Shown piece by piece: positions 27,205-35,350 of a stretch of 64,000 bases of DNA. A program made the position numbers and the translations under genes. A model generated the notes under the pieces. It had not been told where the DNA came from. It saw only the letters and a program-made list of their open reading frames with translations, and ran no database searches. Source of the stretch: Mesorhizobium sp. BR1-1-16 (lineage in GTDB: Bacteria > Pseudomonadota > Alphaproteobacteria > Rhizobiales > Kaistiaceae); NCBI RefSeq assembly GCF_020165495.1, contig NZ_JAIUIE010000005.1, forward strand, positions 62,001 through 126,000, read 5' to 3'. How positions within the stretch are numbered: the first letter of the stretch is position 1; every line of letters starts with the position of its first letter.

Positions 27205-28320
27205 CTAGCTGAGGCTCAACGCGGCTTCGGGCTGCCGGGCCGCCTGCAGCGTGCCATGGCGGTCGGTGCTTGCCCGCCGCATGATCTCGAAGCCGAGATC
27301 GACCACCGGCGGGCCAACGTCGCCCCCGTCCAGTTGGTGACGGACAGCCATCATGGCTTCGTTGCCGCATTTCCAGCGGTGGATGCGCACGCTGCTCAGC
27401 GCAGGATAAGCAGCCTCCATATAGTCGAAATCGTTGAACCCTGCGATGCCGATGCGTTCGGGCACCGGCACGTTGCGGGAGTGCAGCGCAAAGAGCGCCC
27501 CAATCGATAGCACGTCGTTATTGCAGAAGACGGCCTCCACATCGGGTCTGCGATCCAGCATGTCGAGCATCAGTTCTCGCCCCATCACGGCGGTCGAGAA
27601 CTGGTGAAAGTCCTTGATGGAGCCCCGGCTCGCATGCGGGTTTTCATTGCCCATCTGCCCGATCAGGTCCGGGTCGAACAGGTTCGCATTCTCGAGCGCC
27701 GTCCTGTAGCCCAGCAAACGCTGCTTTGACCGCGCATTCATCCAGCCGGAAAAAAACGCGACGCGACGGTAGCCTGAATCGATCAGGTGCTGCGTCATAT
27801 CCAGCCCCGCCCGGAAATGCGAGAACCCGATAACCTTCTGGATCGGATCGTCGCAGAGATCCATGATCTGGATCACCGGACATCCCGCATTGGCGAGCAT
27901 CGTCCGCGTAGCAGGTGTCTGTTCAGTTCCCGAAATGATGATGGCGGCAGGCCCGTGCCTCAGGGCTGCATGAACCTGCTGTTCTTCGATCGCGCTGCTG
28001 TAGCGCGTATTGTTCAGTTCGATCCGAAGCCCGCTGTCCTCCACCCCGTCATAGATGCCGCGCAGCACGTCGGAAAAAATGTTCTGGGTGAGGGATGGGA
28101 CCAGGACGACGACGATATCGGTTCGCCTGGACGCGAGGGCGCGCGCATTGAGATCCGGCACATAATTGAGTTCGCGCACCGCCGCGGCGATCGACGCCCC
28201 GAGCGCCTCCGAAACCTTCTCTGGCTGCCGGAGGAAGCGGGACACCGTAATGGCCCCGACGCCCGCGCGCGCCGCGACGTCGGCGATGGTCGGGCGACCG
28301 GTTGAAATGCGTTTTGCCAT
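27205..28320 (-). CDS. LacI-family (gluconate GntR-like) transcriptional regulator
   Basis: Regulator of 371 residues. The helix-turn-helix reads PTIADVAARAGVGAITVSRFL, followed by the hinge YVPDLNARALASRRTD; this form is close to the gluconate-repressor branch of LacI proteins. The effector domain runs from VVLVPSLTQNIFSD to GIAGFNDFDYMEAAYP and RIHRWKCGNEA. It is divergent from an IclR gene, and a 14-base perfect palindrome TGGTAGCGCTACCA lies in the region between them. It probably controls part of the glycan locus; its sugar ligand is unknown. Confidence 0.87.
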   Translation of the reverse strand: MAKRISTGRPTIADVAARAGVGAITVSRFLRQPEKVSEALGASIAAAVRELNYVPDLNARALASRRTDIVVVLVPSLTQNIFSDVLRGIYDGVEDSGLRIELNNTRYSSAIEEQQVHAALRHGPAAIIISGTEQTPATRTMLANAGCPVIQIMDLCDDPIQKVIGFSHFRAGLDMTQHLIDSGYRRVAFFSGWMNARSKQRLLGYRTALENANLFDPDLIGQMGNENPHASRGSIKDFHQFSTAVMGRELMLDMLDRRPDVEAVFCNNDVLSIGALFALHSRNVPVPERIGIAGFNDFDYMEAAYPALSSVRIHRWKCGNEAMMAVRHQLDGGDVGPPVVDLGFEIMRRASTDRHGTLQAARQPEAALSLS

Positions 28321-28404
28321 GGGCGTCTATCCACTTGCTCGTTTTGGCCGTCCCGACGCCAATGTTGCGATCATATCCAAACATAGCCGATTGACCAGCA
28401 TCCT

Positions 28405-28418
28405 TGGTAGCGCTACCA
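28405..28418. promoter_or_regulatory. LacI-type operator TGGTAGCGCTACCA
   Basis: Perfect 14-base palindrome in the 175-base region between the divergent LacI (28320) and IclR (28496) genes. The central GCGC palindrome with A/T-rich flanks fits a LacI-family autoregulatory site. Confidence 0.65.
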
Positions 28419-28495
28419 TAACTGTCGCAGAGTGTGTTGTCGAGTTGAGGAGCGCGACAACGCCAGTGATCTGCCAGTCTTGAGGAGGGACTGAC

Positions 28496-29275
28496 ATGAC
28501 CAAGTCACTCGATGGGCGCGTTCAATCCGTTGACCGGGCGATGCTGTTGATGGAGTCATTGAGCGATGCTGAAGGCGGCCTGCGACTAACCGAATTGGCG
28601 CGCCGCACAAAGCTATCGCTCACCACAGTGCACCGACTTCTGACTACGCTGGAGCAGCGTCACTTCGTTCGGTTTCTCCCCAAGGACAATCTCTGGCATA
28701 TCGGCCAACAGGCCTTCACCATCGGCAATGCTTTCGTGCGCGATCGCAGTTTCGTGGCGCCTGCTCAGCCCTATCTGCGACTGCTGCGTGAACACACCAA
28801 GGAAACGGCGAATCTCGGCGTCGTGGACAAGGGCGAGATTGTTCTCGTCGACCAGCTGGAAAGCCGCGAAATCACCCGCGCCCTGTCCCGCGTGGGTGGC
28901 CGCACGCCGATGACAGCGTCAGGGATGGGCAAGTCGATCCTCGCGACCTATTCCGGCAGCGAAGTCAATTCCCACCTGAATCGCCATGGCATGCGGCGGG
29001 CGACCGTCAAATCCTTGACCTGCAAGGATGCCCTGAATACGCAGTTGGCCAAGATCCGCAGCGACGGCTATGCGGTTGACGACGAAGAGTATGTGACGGG
29101 CCTCCGCTGCGTGGCGGCGCCTGTCTATAATCAGCATGCGGACGTGGTCTGCGCGATCTCCGTCTCCGGCACCGTCTTGCGCATGAACACGACCCGCCTT
29201 CCGGTCATCGGCCGTCTGGTTGCCGAGACGGCCGCGGCGATCACACAGGCCATTGCCGGCAATCCTGCCCATTAG
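28496..29275 (+). CDS. IclR-family transcriptional regulator
   Basis: Regulator of 259 residues. Residues 8-75 form the IclR winged helix-turn-helix (VQSVDRAMLLMESLSDAEGGLRLTELARRTKLSLTTVHRLL in pieces). The effector domain follows with YLRLLREHTKETANLG, VGGRTPMTASGMGKSILA and the C-terminal DDEEYVTGLRCVAAPVYN, the ligand-binding region of the family. GAGGAGGGACTGAC precedes the ATG. The TTCC-N7-GGAA sites at 18905 and 18946 are good candidates for its operators, so it may control the hydrolase and ABC operon. Confidence 0.9.
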   Translation: MTKSLDGRVQSVDRAMLLMESLSDAEGGLRLTELARRTKLSLTTVHRLLTTLEQRHFVRFLPKDNLWHIGQQAFTIGNAFVRDRSFVAPAQPYLRLLREHTKETANLGVVDKGEIVLVDQLESREITRALSRVGGRTPMTASGMGKSILATYSGSEVNSHLNRHGMRRATVKSLTCKDALNTQLAKIRSDGYAVDDEEYVTGLRCVAAPVYNQHADVVCAISVSGTVLRMNTTRLPVIGRLVAETAAAITQAIAGNPAH

Positions 29276-29431
29276 GGAGCCGGGAGCCATCAGCGACACG
29301 GCTAGGACTCGGTCTCGCGCTATCGCGCCATAGAGCCGCCGCACGTCCTCGGCGAGCGGCTTCCATGCAAGGCGGCATCGAGATGAGACAGGGGAGGTAG
29401 CGCTCGTCAGCAGCGGTTGCGTGAACGCGGC

Positions 29432-29611
29432 CTAGCGGAGCTTGGCGATCCCGATGCCGTCCAGTTTGGCGCGGTCCTTGATGGATTCCTCGCTGCGCGT
29501 CATGGCTTTGGAAATCGCCTTCAGCGCCATGCCCTTCCCGGCGAGCAGCTTCAGCTTCTGGAGTTCTTCAGCGGTCCAGGCTTGGCGATGCCGTTCAAAT
29601 CGTTCGGTCAC
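29432..29611 (-). CDS. Small Myb/SANT-like hypothetical protein
   Basis: Short protein of 59 residues from GTG 29611, chosen because AGGA lies 7 bases upstream; longer starts lack one. The sequence WTAEELQKLKLLAGKGMALKAIS followed by TRSEESIKDRAKLDGIGI resembles the small SANT/Myb-like helix-turn-helix proteins common in rhizobia. Tryptophan plus spaced leucines and a basic second helix suggest DNA binding. No operon partner is seen. Function is unknown. Confidence 0.5.
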   Translation of the reverse strand: MTERFERHRQAWTAEELQKLKLLAGKGMALKAISKAMTRSEESIKDRAKLDGIGIAKLR

Positions 29612-29794
29612 GGTGGTGTCCTGCTCGGTCTTGAGATTCGGGCGTTGGTGCCGCTTTTTACGATGATCGCGACGAGCCGGCCGGGGCGTTTCATGCGCTG
29701 ATCCCGGCCCGCCGCCCACCCCGAGGCGGCGCTGGATTGCCGCCGAATAGAGGACATTCGGCTTCACACCGCAAGCGGCGATCAGTTTCCCACG

Positions 29795-30166
29795 CTACAA
29801 CAGACCGTCGAGGCGCTTCAAAGGCTGCAGAATGATATCGGCGATTGCTGATTGTCCAACCTTGAACGCAACCTGGTATTCGGGATCAGCAACCATCGCC
29901 GCGAATGCGGATCGGCGCGGATACTGAACGAGGACGACGGCGTCCCACCCCTCTGCCTCACCGGTCGTGAGCACCGGCAGGCCATCGCCGCCCAACAGGA
30001 TCTTGGCGCCAAAGCGAGCCAGGATCGGCTCCGCCATTTCCAGGTATTTCAAATATCTCTCGCGGCCGCCATCAGGCGCGAAGCGCAAGAGATTCAACAT
30101 GACAACGGCTGTGTCGTCGTCTTCCTTGAGGAAGGCATCGAACGCGACAGGCGAAAATGAAACCAT
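29795..30166 (-). CDS. DUF1330-family protein
   Basis: Protein of 123 residues with the ferredoxin-like DUF1330 fold: AVVMLNLLRFAPDGGRERYLKYLEMAEPILARFGAKIL in the first half, GWDAVVLVQYPRRSAFAAMVADPEYQ in the second. The latter resembles the YPS/R-R-x-F strand of the family. ATG 30166 is chosen because AAGGAACGACAA precedes it; the frame could extend to 30250. Family members are of unknown function, some possibly monooxygenase-like dimers. Confidence 0.8.
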   Translation of the reverse strand: MVSFSPVAFDAFLKEDDDTAVVMLNLLRFAPDGGRERYLKYLEMAEPILARFGAKILLGGDGLPVLTTGEAEGWDAVVLVQYPRRSAFAAMVADPEYQVAFKVGQSAIADIILQPLKRLDGLL

Positions 30167-30316
30167 TTGTCGTTCCTTTGACAGGGCACCAGCAGTGAGT
30201 GCGGCCGTCGTCAGATAACGTCGCGTGGTGTCAGAAACTGTCAGGATCAAACGCCGGTCCCGATGACGTCTCGGCCATCGGCGGCTCTTGCCGCCATGAT
30301 GGCTCCGTTGCGGCTC

Positions 30317-30775
30317 TCAGAACTGGATCGAAAGGGGCTTGCCGGTCTCCAGCAGCGTCTTGATGCTGGACACGATCATCGGCCAGCCATTGCGGCTGTC
30401 CTCCAGCGAGGCGTCCGGTAACCGCTCCTGGTATTCGCCATGCTCGACGGTGAACTTCACCATGTCTTCCGACGGTTCGATCCGGAAGGTCAGCAGCGAG
30501 GGCGGCAGCTTGCGCATCTCCTCATGCCATTCGACATGCCAGGTCAAGGAAAGGAGCCGCTCGGTCTCGACGGCGATCACCTCGCCGAGCACATCGAGCA
30601 CGCCGCCTTGCATGAAGACGCGCATCTCGTCGCCCTTCTCGAAGCCGGATTGAATGCGGCGCCCGCCGAAATAGAGCGCCATGCGGTCCGCGTCGGTGAT
30701 GGCCCGCCAGGCCTCGGCCGGCGTCGTGGCGATAAAGGCCGTGTAGGAGACGGAACGGGGCGAGAATGACGACAT
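30317..30775 (-). CDS. SRPBCC-domain (AHSA1-like) protein
   Basis: Protein of 152 residues in the START/AHSA1 superfamily: SVSYTAFIATTPAEAWRAITDADRMALYFGG at the N-terminus, VETERLLSLTWH in the middle and NGWPMIVSSIKTLLETG as the C-terminal helix. These proteins bind hydrophobic ligands or act as stress-related regulators' partners. ATG 30775 matches the start of the domain; two upstream in-frame starts would add residues unlike the family. It is not obviously co-regulated with its neighbours. Confidence 0.8.
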   Translation of the reverse strand: MSSFSPRSVSYTAFIATTPAEAWRAITDADRMALYFGGRRIQSGFEKGDEMRVFMQGGVLDVLGEVIAVETERLLSLTWHVEWHEEMRKLPPSLLTFRIEPSEDMVKFTVEHGEYQERLPDASLEDSRNGWPMIVSSIKTLLETGKPLSIQF

Positions 30776-30910
30776 GAAGGGGTTTCCAAACGGAGTTGAA
30801 CAGTCGGCCCTTGACCGCACCGGCGGCGGGGCCTGAACCATGAAGCGCTGCACGATGAAGCCAAGCGCGACGATCGGCGGCCCAGCCGATCGACCGCCTC
30901 AGCTCGCCGC

Positions 30911-31900
30911 CTAGCGAAACCGGCTCTCCCTGGTGTTCATCCACATGTCCGGGTTCGGACCCAGCTTCAGCTTCACGGCCTCAGCGATCGCCGTCATGCG
31001 GTCCAGCGTTTCTGAACTGGCCTTGCGGTCGAGCGCCGCGGCGTTCTCGGTGATCTCCTGCGGCGTCCGCGCACCGGTCAGCACGACATCAATGCCGGGC
31101 TGAGCCAGCGCCCACTGGATGGAGAGATCGGCAAGGCTCTGCCCTTCGGCCTTTGCGAGTTCCCGTAGCTCAGCAATCGCGGCGAAGACCTCGTCCTCAG
31201 CCCCGGACTCGCCGTGGCCACCGTCGCTGTAGAAGCGGGTGACGTGCAGGCCCTTGGGCACATCGCTGGCCGAACCGTAGCGACCGGTCAGGAGGCCCTG
31301 CGCCAGCACCGAATAGGCAACGCCGGTCGCCCCCAATTCCCGCGTCTTCGGCAGGATCTCGTATTCGCAGGCGCGCCAGAACAGGCTGTAGGGAATCTGG
31401 TGCAGCGAGAGGACGGGCTTGCCCTTGACCTGCTCCAGTTCCGAAAGCGTCACCGGTCCCGCATTGCAGATGCCGGCCGAGCGGATCTTGCCGGCCTGAA
31501 GGAGCCGGTCGAGCCCCTCCACCGATTCCGCCACAGGAATCTCCGGATTGGGCCAATGAATGTAGAAGCTGTCGATATAATCGGTGCCAAGCCGCTTCAG
31601 GCTTGCCTCGCAACCGCGGACGACCCCTTCCCGGCTGCGGTCGCTATAGACCTTGGTCGCGATGATGGCCTTGTCGCGCCGTCCCTTGAGCGCACGGCCG
31701 AGCACTTCCTCGGAACGGCCATCGGCATAGCCTTCCGCGGTGTCAATGAAATCGATTCCGTGCTCCAGCGACGCCGAAACGGTGTCGATCGAGGCTTTCT
31801 CGTCCTGCTCGCCCCAGACCGGGTCGTTGCCGAAGGCCCAGGTTCCGAGCGACAGCCGCGATACGGATATATCGGTGCCGAAGAGTGTGGTTCGTTCCAT
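30911..31900 (-). CDS. Aldo/keto reductase (YajO/Gfo-type sugar reductase family)
   Basis: NAD(P)H-dependent reductase of 329 residues. Catalytic residues are visible in GIDFIDTAEGYADGRSEEVLG (D and Y), IATKVYS (K) and YIHWPNPEIPV (H). The C-terminal VLTGARTPQEITENAAAL is the cofactor loop. ATG 31900 is chosen since upstream residues are unrelated to the family. The site GCCTAATTTGGCTA lies 39 bases upstream, identical to the site before the dehydrogenase at 33159-33917, so both probably answer to the GntR regulator at 32446. Substrate unknown. Confidence 0.87.
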   Translation of the reverse strand: MERTTLFGTDISVSRLSLGTWAFGNDPVWGEQDEKASIDTVSASLEHGIDFIDTAEGYADGRSEEVLGRALKGRRDKAIIATKVYSDRSREGVVRGCEASLKRLGTDYIDSFYIHWPNPEIPVAESVEGLDRLLQAGKIRSAGICNAGPVTLSELEQVKGKPVLSLHQIPYSLFWRACEYEILPKTRELGATGVAYSVLAQGLLTGRYGSASDVPKGLHVTRFYSDGGHGESGAEDEVFAAIAELRELAKAEGQSLADLSIQWALAQPGIDVVLTGARTPQEITENAAALDRKASSETLDRMTAIAEAVKLKLGPNPDMWMNTRESRFR

Positions 31901-31938
31901 TCCGAGAATGTCTCCAGTCGCGCCGGTGATTGCGCACG

Positions 31939-31952
31939 GCCTAATTTGGCTA
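31939..31952. promoter_or_regulatory. GntR-type operator GCCTAATTTGGCTA
   Basis: Identical to 33987-34000; its complement TAGCCAAATTAGGC differs from the site at 32420 in two positions. It lies 39 bases upstream of the aldo/keto reductase start. Confidence 0.6.
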
Positions 31953-32419
31953 GATGAGTTCAATGACGAGGATGGACCGACGCAGCCAAAGCGAATTGCG
32001 ACGATCGCAAAGGGAACCGGCTGGTATCCAGAGCCGCGCCGATCGGTTATGCGCCGTTGCTCGGCGCCTCAAAGCGCCAGCTCAGTGAAATGTCGCGGAT
32101 GACGGGGGGCGCCTCGAGGCGATCTCGACAGCGGCGATCGATGGCCAGCACGCGCAGAACTCTGACACGAGCCTCGTCTTCACGTTGATTTCCCCTCCCG
32201 GGCATAGCCTCATATGGCTATTTTCTTTTTCAACGCGATCTTAGTGCAAAAGGGACGTGCAGCGCTGACCATATTTTGGCAATTAGGTCAAAGGTAGCCG
32301 ACAGCGCCAAATACCAATGCTAGGCGAATCGCCGGATTTTGTCATGGAAAATCAAATGCTTTACTAGAGTGCCGCTTAGGTGAAACACGTTGGCGGTCTA
32401 AATTAATCGGGCTAACATC

Positions 32420-32432
32420 TAGCCTAATTAGC
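32420..32432. promoter_or_regulatory. GntR-type operator TAGCCTAATTAGC
   Basis: Located 14 bases before the GntR start codon, so binding should autorepress. It shares TAGCCwAATTAG with the two other sites in this cluster. Confidence 0.6.
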
Positions 32433-32445
32433 GCGTGAGAGCGGC

Positions 32446-33210
32446 ATGGCCGAGCGTCAGTCACTGACGGATTTCATCTACGAGCAGATCACCAACCGCA
32501 TCCTTTCGGGCAACTATGTCGCCGGCTCGAAGCTGCCGACCGAGGAGGCTGTCGCTCAGGAATTCGACGTCTCACGCGCAGTCGTTCGCAACGCCTTCGC
32601 CCGGATGAAGCGCGAGAAGATCCTCCAGTCCAGGCGCGGCTCCGGTACGACCGTGATCGGCATGTCCGGCGCGCGCCGCCACAGCTTCGGTCCGGTCGAC
32701 AGCGTCGAGGACATCTGGAAGTGCTTCGAATTCCGCCTGGTATTCGAGCCGGGGACGGCCGCCATCGCGGCCCTTCAGCGCCTTGACCATGACATTGCGG
32801 CCATCGAGACGGCGCTCCAGAAGCTCCGCATCTTCCGCAGTTCGGACATGCTCGAGACAGTGGAGCTCGACATGGAGTTCCACCGCGCCGTCGTGGCCAG
32901 CAGCCACAACCGCTATGTCGAGGGCACCTACGCCGCCTGGGAACCGCAGATCCGCTTCACCAGTTCCATGTCGGCAAATCTCTCCCAAGCAGCCTCGCTG
33001 CAGCGCCAAAGGCGCATCGTCCATGATCACGAGAGGGTGCTGCAGGCGATCGTCAGCGGCGATCCCAAGGCGAGCGCGGAGGCGATGCGGCAGCATATAG
33101 AGGCTGCGCGCGACACCATCTTCCGCAGTCGCTTCGGCGGCGGACCGGCGCCAACCCTTCAGACGATGCACATGCCGCCATCGGCGACGACGCCTGTGCC
33201 GACGAAATAG
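32446..33210 (+). CDS. GntR-family (FadR/FCD-type) transcriptional regulator
   Basis: Regulator of 254 residues. The N-terminal winged helix reads LTDFIYEQITNRILSGNYVAGSKLPTEEAVAQEFDVSRAVVRNAFARMKREKILQSRRGSGTTV in order. The C-terminal FCD helical domain has CFEFRLVFEPGTAAIAAL, then ELDMEFHRAVVASSHN and HDHERVLQAIVSGDPKASAEAMRQHI, including the metal-binding D/H pattern of the family. Three TAGCCwAATTAG sites around it define a small regulon. Its 3' end overlaps the 3' end of the convergent dehydrogenase gene by 52 bases. Confidence 0.9.
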   Translation: MAERQSLTDFIYEQITNRILSGNYVAGSKLPTEEAVAQEFDVSRAVVRNAFARMKREKILQSRRGSGTTVIGMSGARRHSFGPVDSVEDIWKCFEFRLVFEPGTAAIAALQRLDHDIAAIETALQKLRIFRSSDMLETVELDMEFHRAVVASSHNRYVEGTYAAWEPQIRFTSSMSANLSQAASLQRQRRIVHDHERVLQAIVSGDPKASAEAMRQHIEAARDTIFRSRFGGGPAPTLQTMHMPPSATTPVPTK

Positions 33211-33917
33211 CGCGCTTCCGGCGAGACGAGATAGGCCGCGATGGCGCCGATTTCGGCCGGCTCGGCGATCCTGTCGGTCAACTGCAGCGCGCGAACCTCG
33301 TCCTCGGTGATGACGCCGCGCGCAATCGAATCCGCCGTGATCGGTGTCCGCGTCGGGCCGGGACAGATCGCGAGGACGCGGATATTGCGCGGCGCCAGCG
33401 CAACGGCCATGTCGCGCGTCATCGCCATCACCGCCCCCTTCGAGGCGACATAGGCCGTGTTCATGCCCATCAGGGGCCGAAAGCTCGCTACCGAAGCGCA
33501 ATTGAGGATCACGCCGCCGCCCTGCCGCTCCATCTCGGGAATGGCTGCCTTCGAGCACAGGAACATGCCCTTCACATTGATCGCGAACAGGCGATCCCAT
33601 TCCTCCTCGGATGTGTCCTCCATCGCCTTGTCATATTGGATGCCCGCATTGTTGAAGAGGATGTCGAGCCGTCCGAAGCGCTGGATCGCGGCACCGACCA
33701 TCGCATCGACCTCGCCCTTGCGCGCAACATCGGCGGCGACGGCCAGCGCTTCACCACCGGCGGCGCGAATGGCGCTGGCGCAATGCTCCGCCGAGGCGTG
33801 GTGAACATCGGCTACCACGACCGATGCCCCGCGTGCCGCCATTGCCGAGGCCGAAGCGGCGCCGATTCCCCCGCCGCCGCCGGTCACGATCGCCACCTTG
33901 TCCTGCAGATCTTTCAA
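33159..33917 (-). CDS. Short-chain dehydrogenase/reductase (SDR)
   Basis: NAD(P)-dependent oxidoreductase of 252 residues in the classical SDR family. Visible motifs are the cofactor loop VTGGGGGIGAAS, NNAGIQYDK, the catalytic serine in CASVASFRPL, Y-x3-K in AYVASKGAV and PGPTRTPI. TTG 33917 follows GGAGGAGC at a good spacing. The operator GCCTAATTTGGCTA lies 70 bases upstream, so it likely belongs to the GntR regulon with the aldo/keto reductase at 30911. The substrate is probably a sugar or sugar acid. Confidence 0.9.
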   Translation of the reverse strand: MKDLQDKVAIVTGGGGGIGAASASAMAARGASVVVADVHHASAEHCASAIRAAGGEALAVAADVARKGEVDAMVGAAIQRFGRLDILFNNAGIQYDKAMEDTSEEEWDRLFAINVKGMFLCSKAAIPEMERQGGGVILNCASVASFRPLMGMNTAYVASKGAVMAMTRDMAVALAPRNIRVLAICPGPTRTPITADSIARGVITEDEVRALQLTDRIAEPAEIGAIAAYLVSPEARYFVGTGVVADGGMCIV

Positions 33918-33986
33918 CGCAAAGCTCCTCCATCAAACGGAGATGCAGCATTTGCGTCGGCAGGCGTCGGGTCAATCACTCATTTG

Positions 33987-34000
33987 GCCTAATTTGGCTA
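33987..34000. promoter_or_regulatory. GntR-type operator GCCTAATTTGGCTA
   Basis: Exact copy of 31939-31952, 70 bases upstream of the dehydrogenase start. Confidence 0.6.
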
Positions 34001-34093
34001 CTTCGCCTTGAGGCGACGAGCAGCTTGCGACGCTGTCCGCGCCTCGTCGGCGTGATCGTGCTGCCGGACGTGCCCGACAGGGCCGGCGCGCCG

Positions 34094-35269
34094 TCAGCGG
34101 TAGTGGCGGCCCTCCGCCCGACCATCCTCCACAGCCTCGAGAACAATGCCGCGACAGATCGTGGCGACATTGTCGAATCCGAGCGTGCCACTGCGAATTT
34201 CACCGGCCGAATCGACCAGATTTTGCGGATCGGACCGAAGTTTGAAGATCGCGATATCGGCCTCGGAGCCGACATCCAGCCGTCCGAGGTCGTTTCGGCG
34301 GACGATGGAGGCAGGCGCAAAAGTCACGCGGGTAAGCACCTCATGCATGTCCATGCCGAGCGCGATGAATTTGGCCATCACCGTCGGCAAATCGAACACC
34401 GGCCCGTCGACATTGTGTGCGTGCAGGTCGGTGCTGATCGCGTCGGGTAGCAATCCCTGATCCATGGCGATCTCCGCCACACGGAACGAAAAGCTTCCGG
34501 CGCCATGTCCGACGTCCATCTTGACGCCACGCGCCATGGCATCCCTCACCGAGGCTTTGAGCTTGCCCGCCCCATCGAGAACGCACCCGCCAACGCTCTG
34601 ATTGTAGATATGCGTCAGGATATCGCCCTCATGCAGGAATGGCAGGACCTCGTCGATGGTCGGCGGAGCGGTGCCGACATGCACCATGAGCGGCACGCCG
34701 AGCATGTCTGCCGCTTCGCGAGCGAGCGGCAGGGCGAGGGCCGAATGGGCGCCGGTGGCATTGTTGCTGGCGCGCAGCTTGACGCCGACGATCTCGGAGG
34801 CAAATGCCGAACCGACCCGCTTGAGTTCGCCAAGATCGGCGAAGCGCCAGTCGAACAATTCCCCGACATCGATGCTGAGATTGCCGGCCGCCGTCAGGCC
34901 GATATAGGACAGGTTGATGAAGGGCAGGATCCTGACGCGGCTTCGCCGGATCACGTGGTGATAAAACCCCTCGAAGGTCGCCGCGCCGCTCGTGCCGCAG
35001 TCGACCCAGGTGGTGACGCCGGTGCGCGGGCCGATCTTGTCAGCATTGACGCCGAGCAGCGCCCCGCCCCAATAGGCGTGCGTATGCAGGTCGACGAGCC
35101 CCGGAACCACCAGCATTCCCGCCGCGTCGATGATGCGACTACCACCCGGCGCGAGATCGCGGCCGATCGCGACGACCTTCCCGTCGGCGATCGCCAGATC
35201 GGCCGGCTGGTCAAACCCTGAGGCAGGGTCGATCACCCGGCCGTTCCTGATCAGCAAAGATCCGTTCAT
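34094..35269 (-). CDS. Amidohydrolase/deacetylase-family metallohydrolase (COG3964 type)
   Basis: Metal-dependent hydrolase of 391 residues. It starts LIRNGRVIDPASGFDQPADLAI, then VVPGLVDLHTHAYWGG (first metal-binding H-x-H), VGVKLRASNN with the bridging lysine, LMVHVGTAP, DILTHIYNQ and SFSFRV plus STDLHAHNVDGP (further ligands). This set matches the dihydroorotase-like COG3964 group found beside sugar-acid and amino-acid genes. It follows an epimerase gene on the same strand, 82 bases downstream, and GAGGGCGAAC precedes the ATG. Substrate unknown. Confidence 0.85.
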   Translation of the reverse strand: MNGSLLIRNGRVIDPASGFDQPADLAIADGKVVAIGRDLAPGGSRIIDAAGMLVVPGLVDLHTHAYWGGALLGVNADKIGPRTGVTTWVDCGTSGAATFEGFYHHVIRRSRVRILPFINLSYIGLTAAGNLSIDVGELFDWRFADLGELKRVGSAFASEIVGVKLRASNNATGAHSALALPLAREAADMLGVPLMVHVGTAPPTIDEVLPFLHEGDILTHIYNQSVGGCVLDGAGKLKASVRDAMARGVKMDVGHGAGSFSFRVAEIAMDQGLLPDAISTDLHAHNVDGPVFDLPTVMAKFIALGMDMHEVLTRVTFAPASIVRRNDLGRLDVGSEADIAIFKLRSDPQNLVDSAGEIRSGTLGFDNVATICRGIVLEAVEDGRAEGRHYR

Positions 35270-35350
35270 CGCGTTCGCCCTCGGGTCGCCTGATCGGCCT
35301 CAGCGCAGCACGACGCTGTGCCTGCGACCGATCGCGGCCGGCGCCCGTTG

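Larger units (their letters stand above)
31901..32445. promoter_or_regulatory. Divergent regulatory region with AT-rich core
   Basis: This 545-base stretch has no credible gene. It holds GntR-type sites at 31939-31952 and 32420-32432, and ATAGCC-TCATAT-GGCTAT (32204-32221) followed by a T-rich run, which looks like a terminator or further operator. Bases 32230-32440 are notably A/T-rich compared with the neighbours. Confidence 0.6.
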
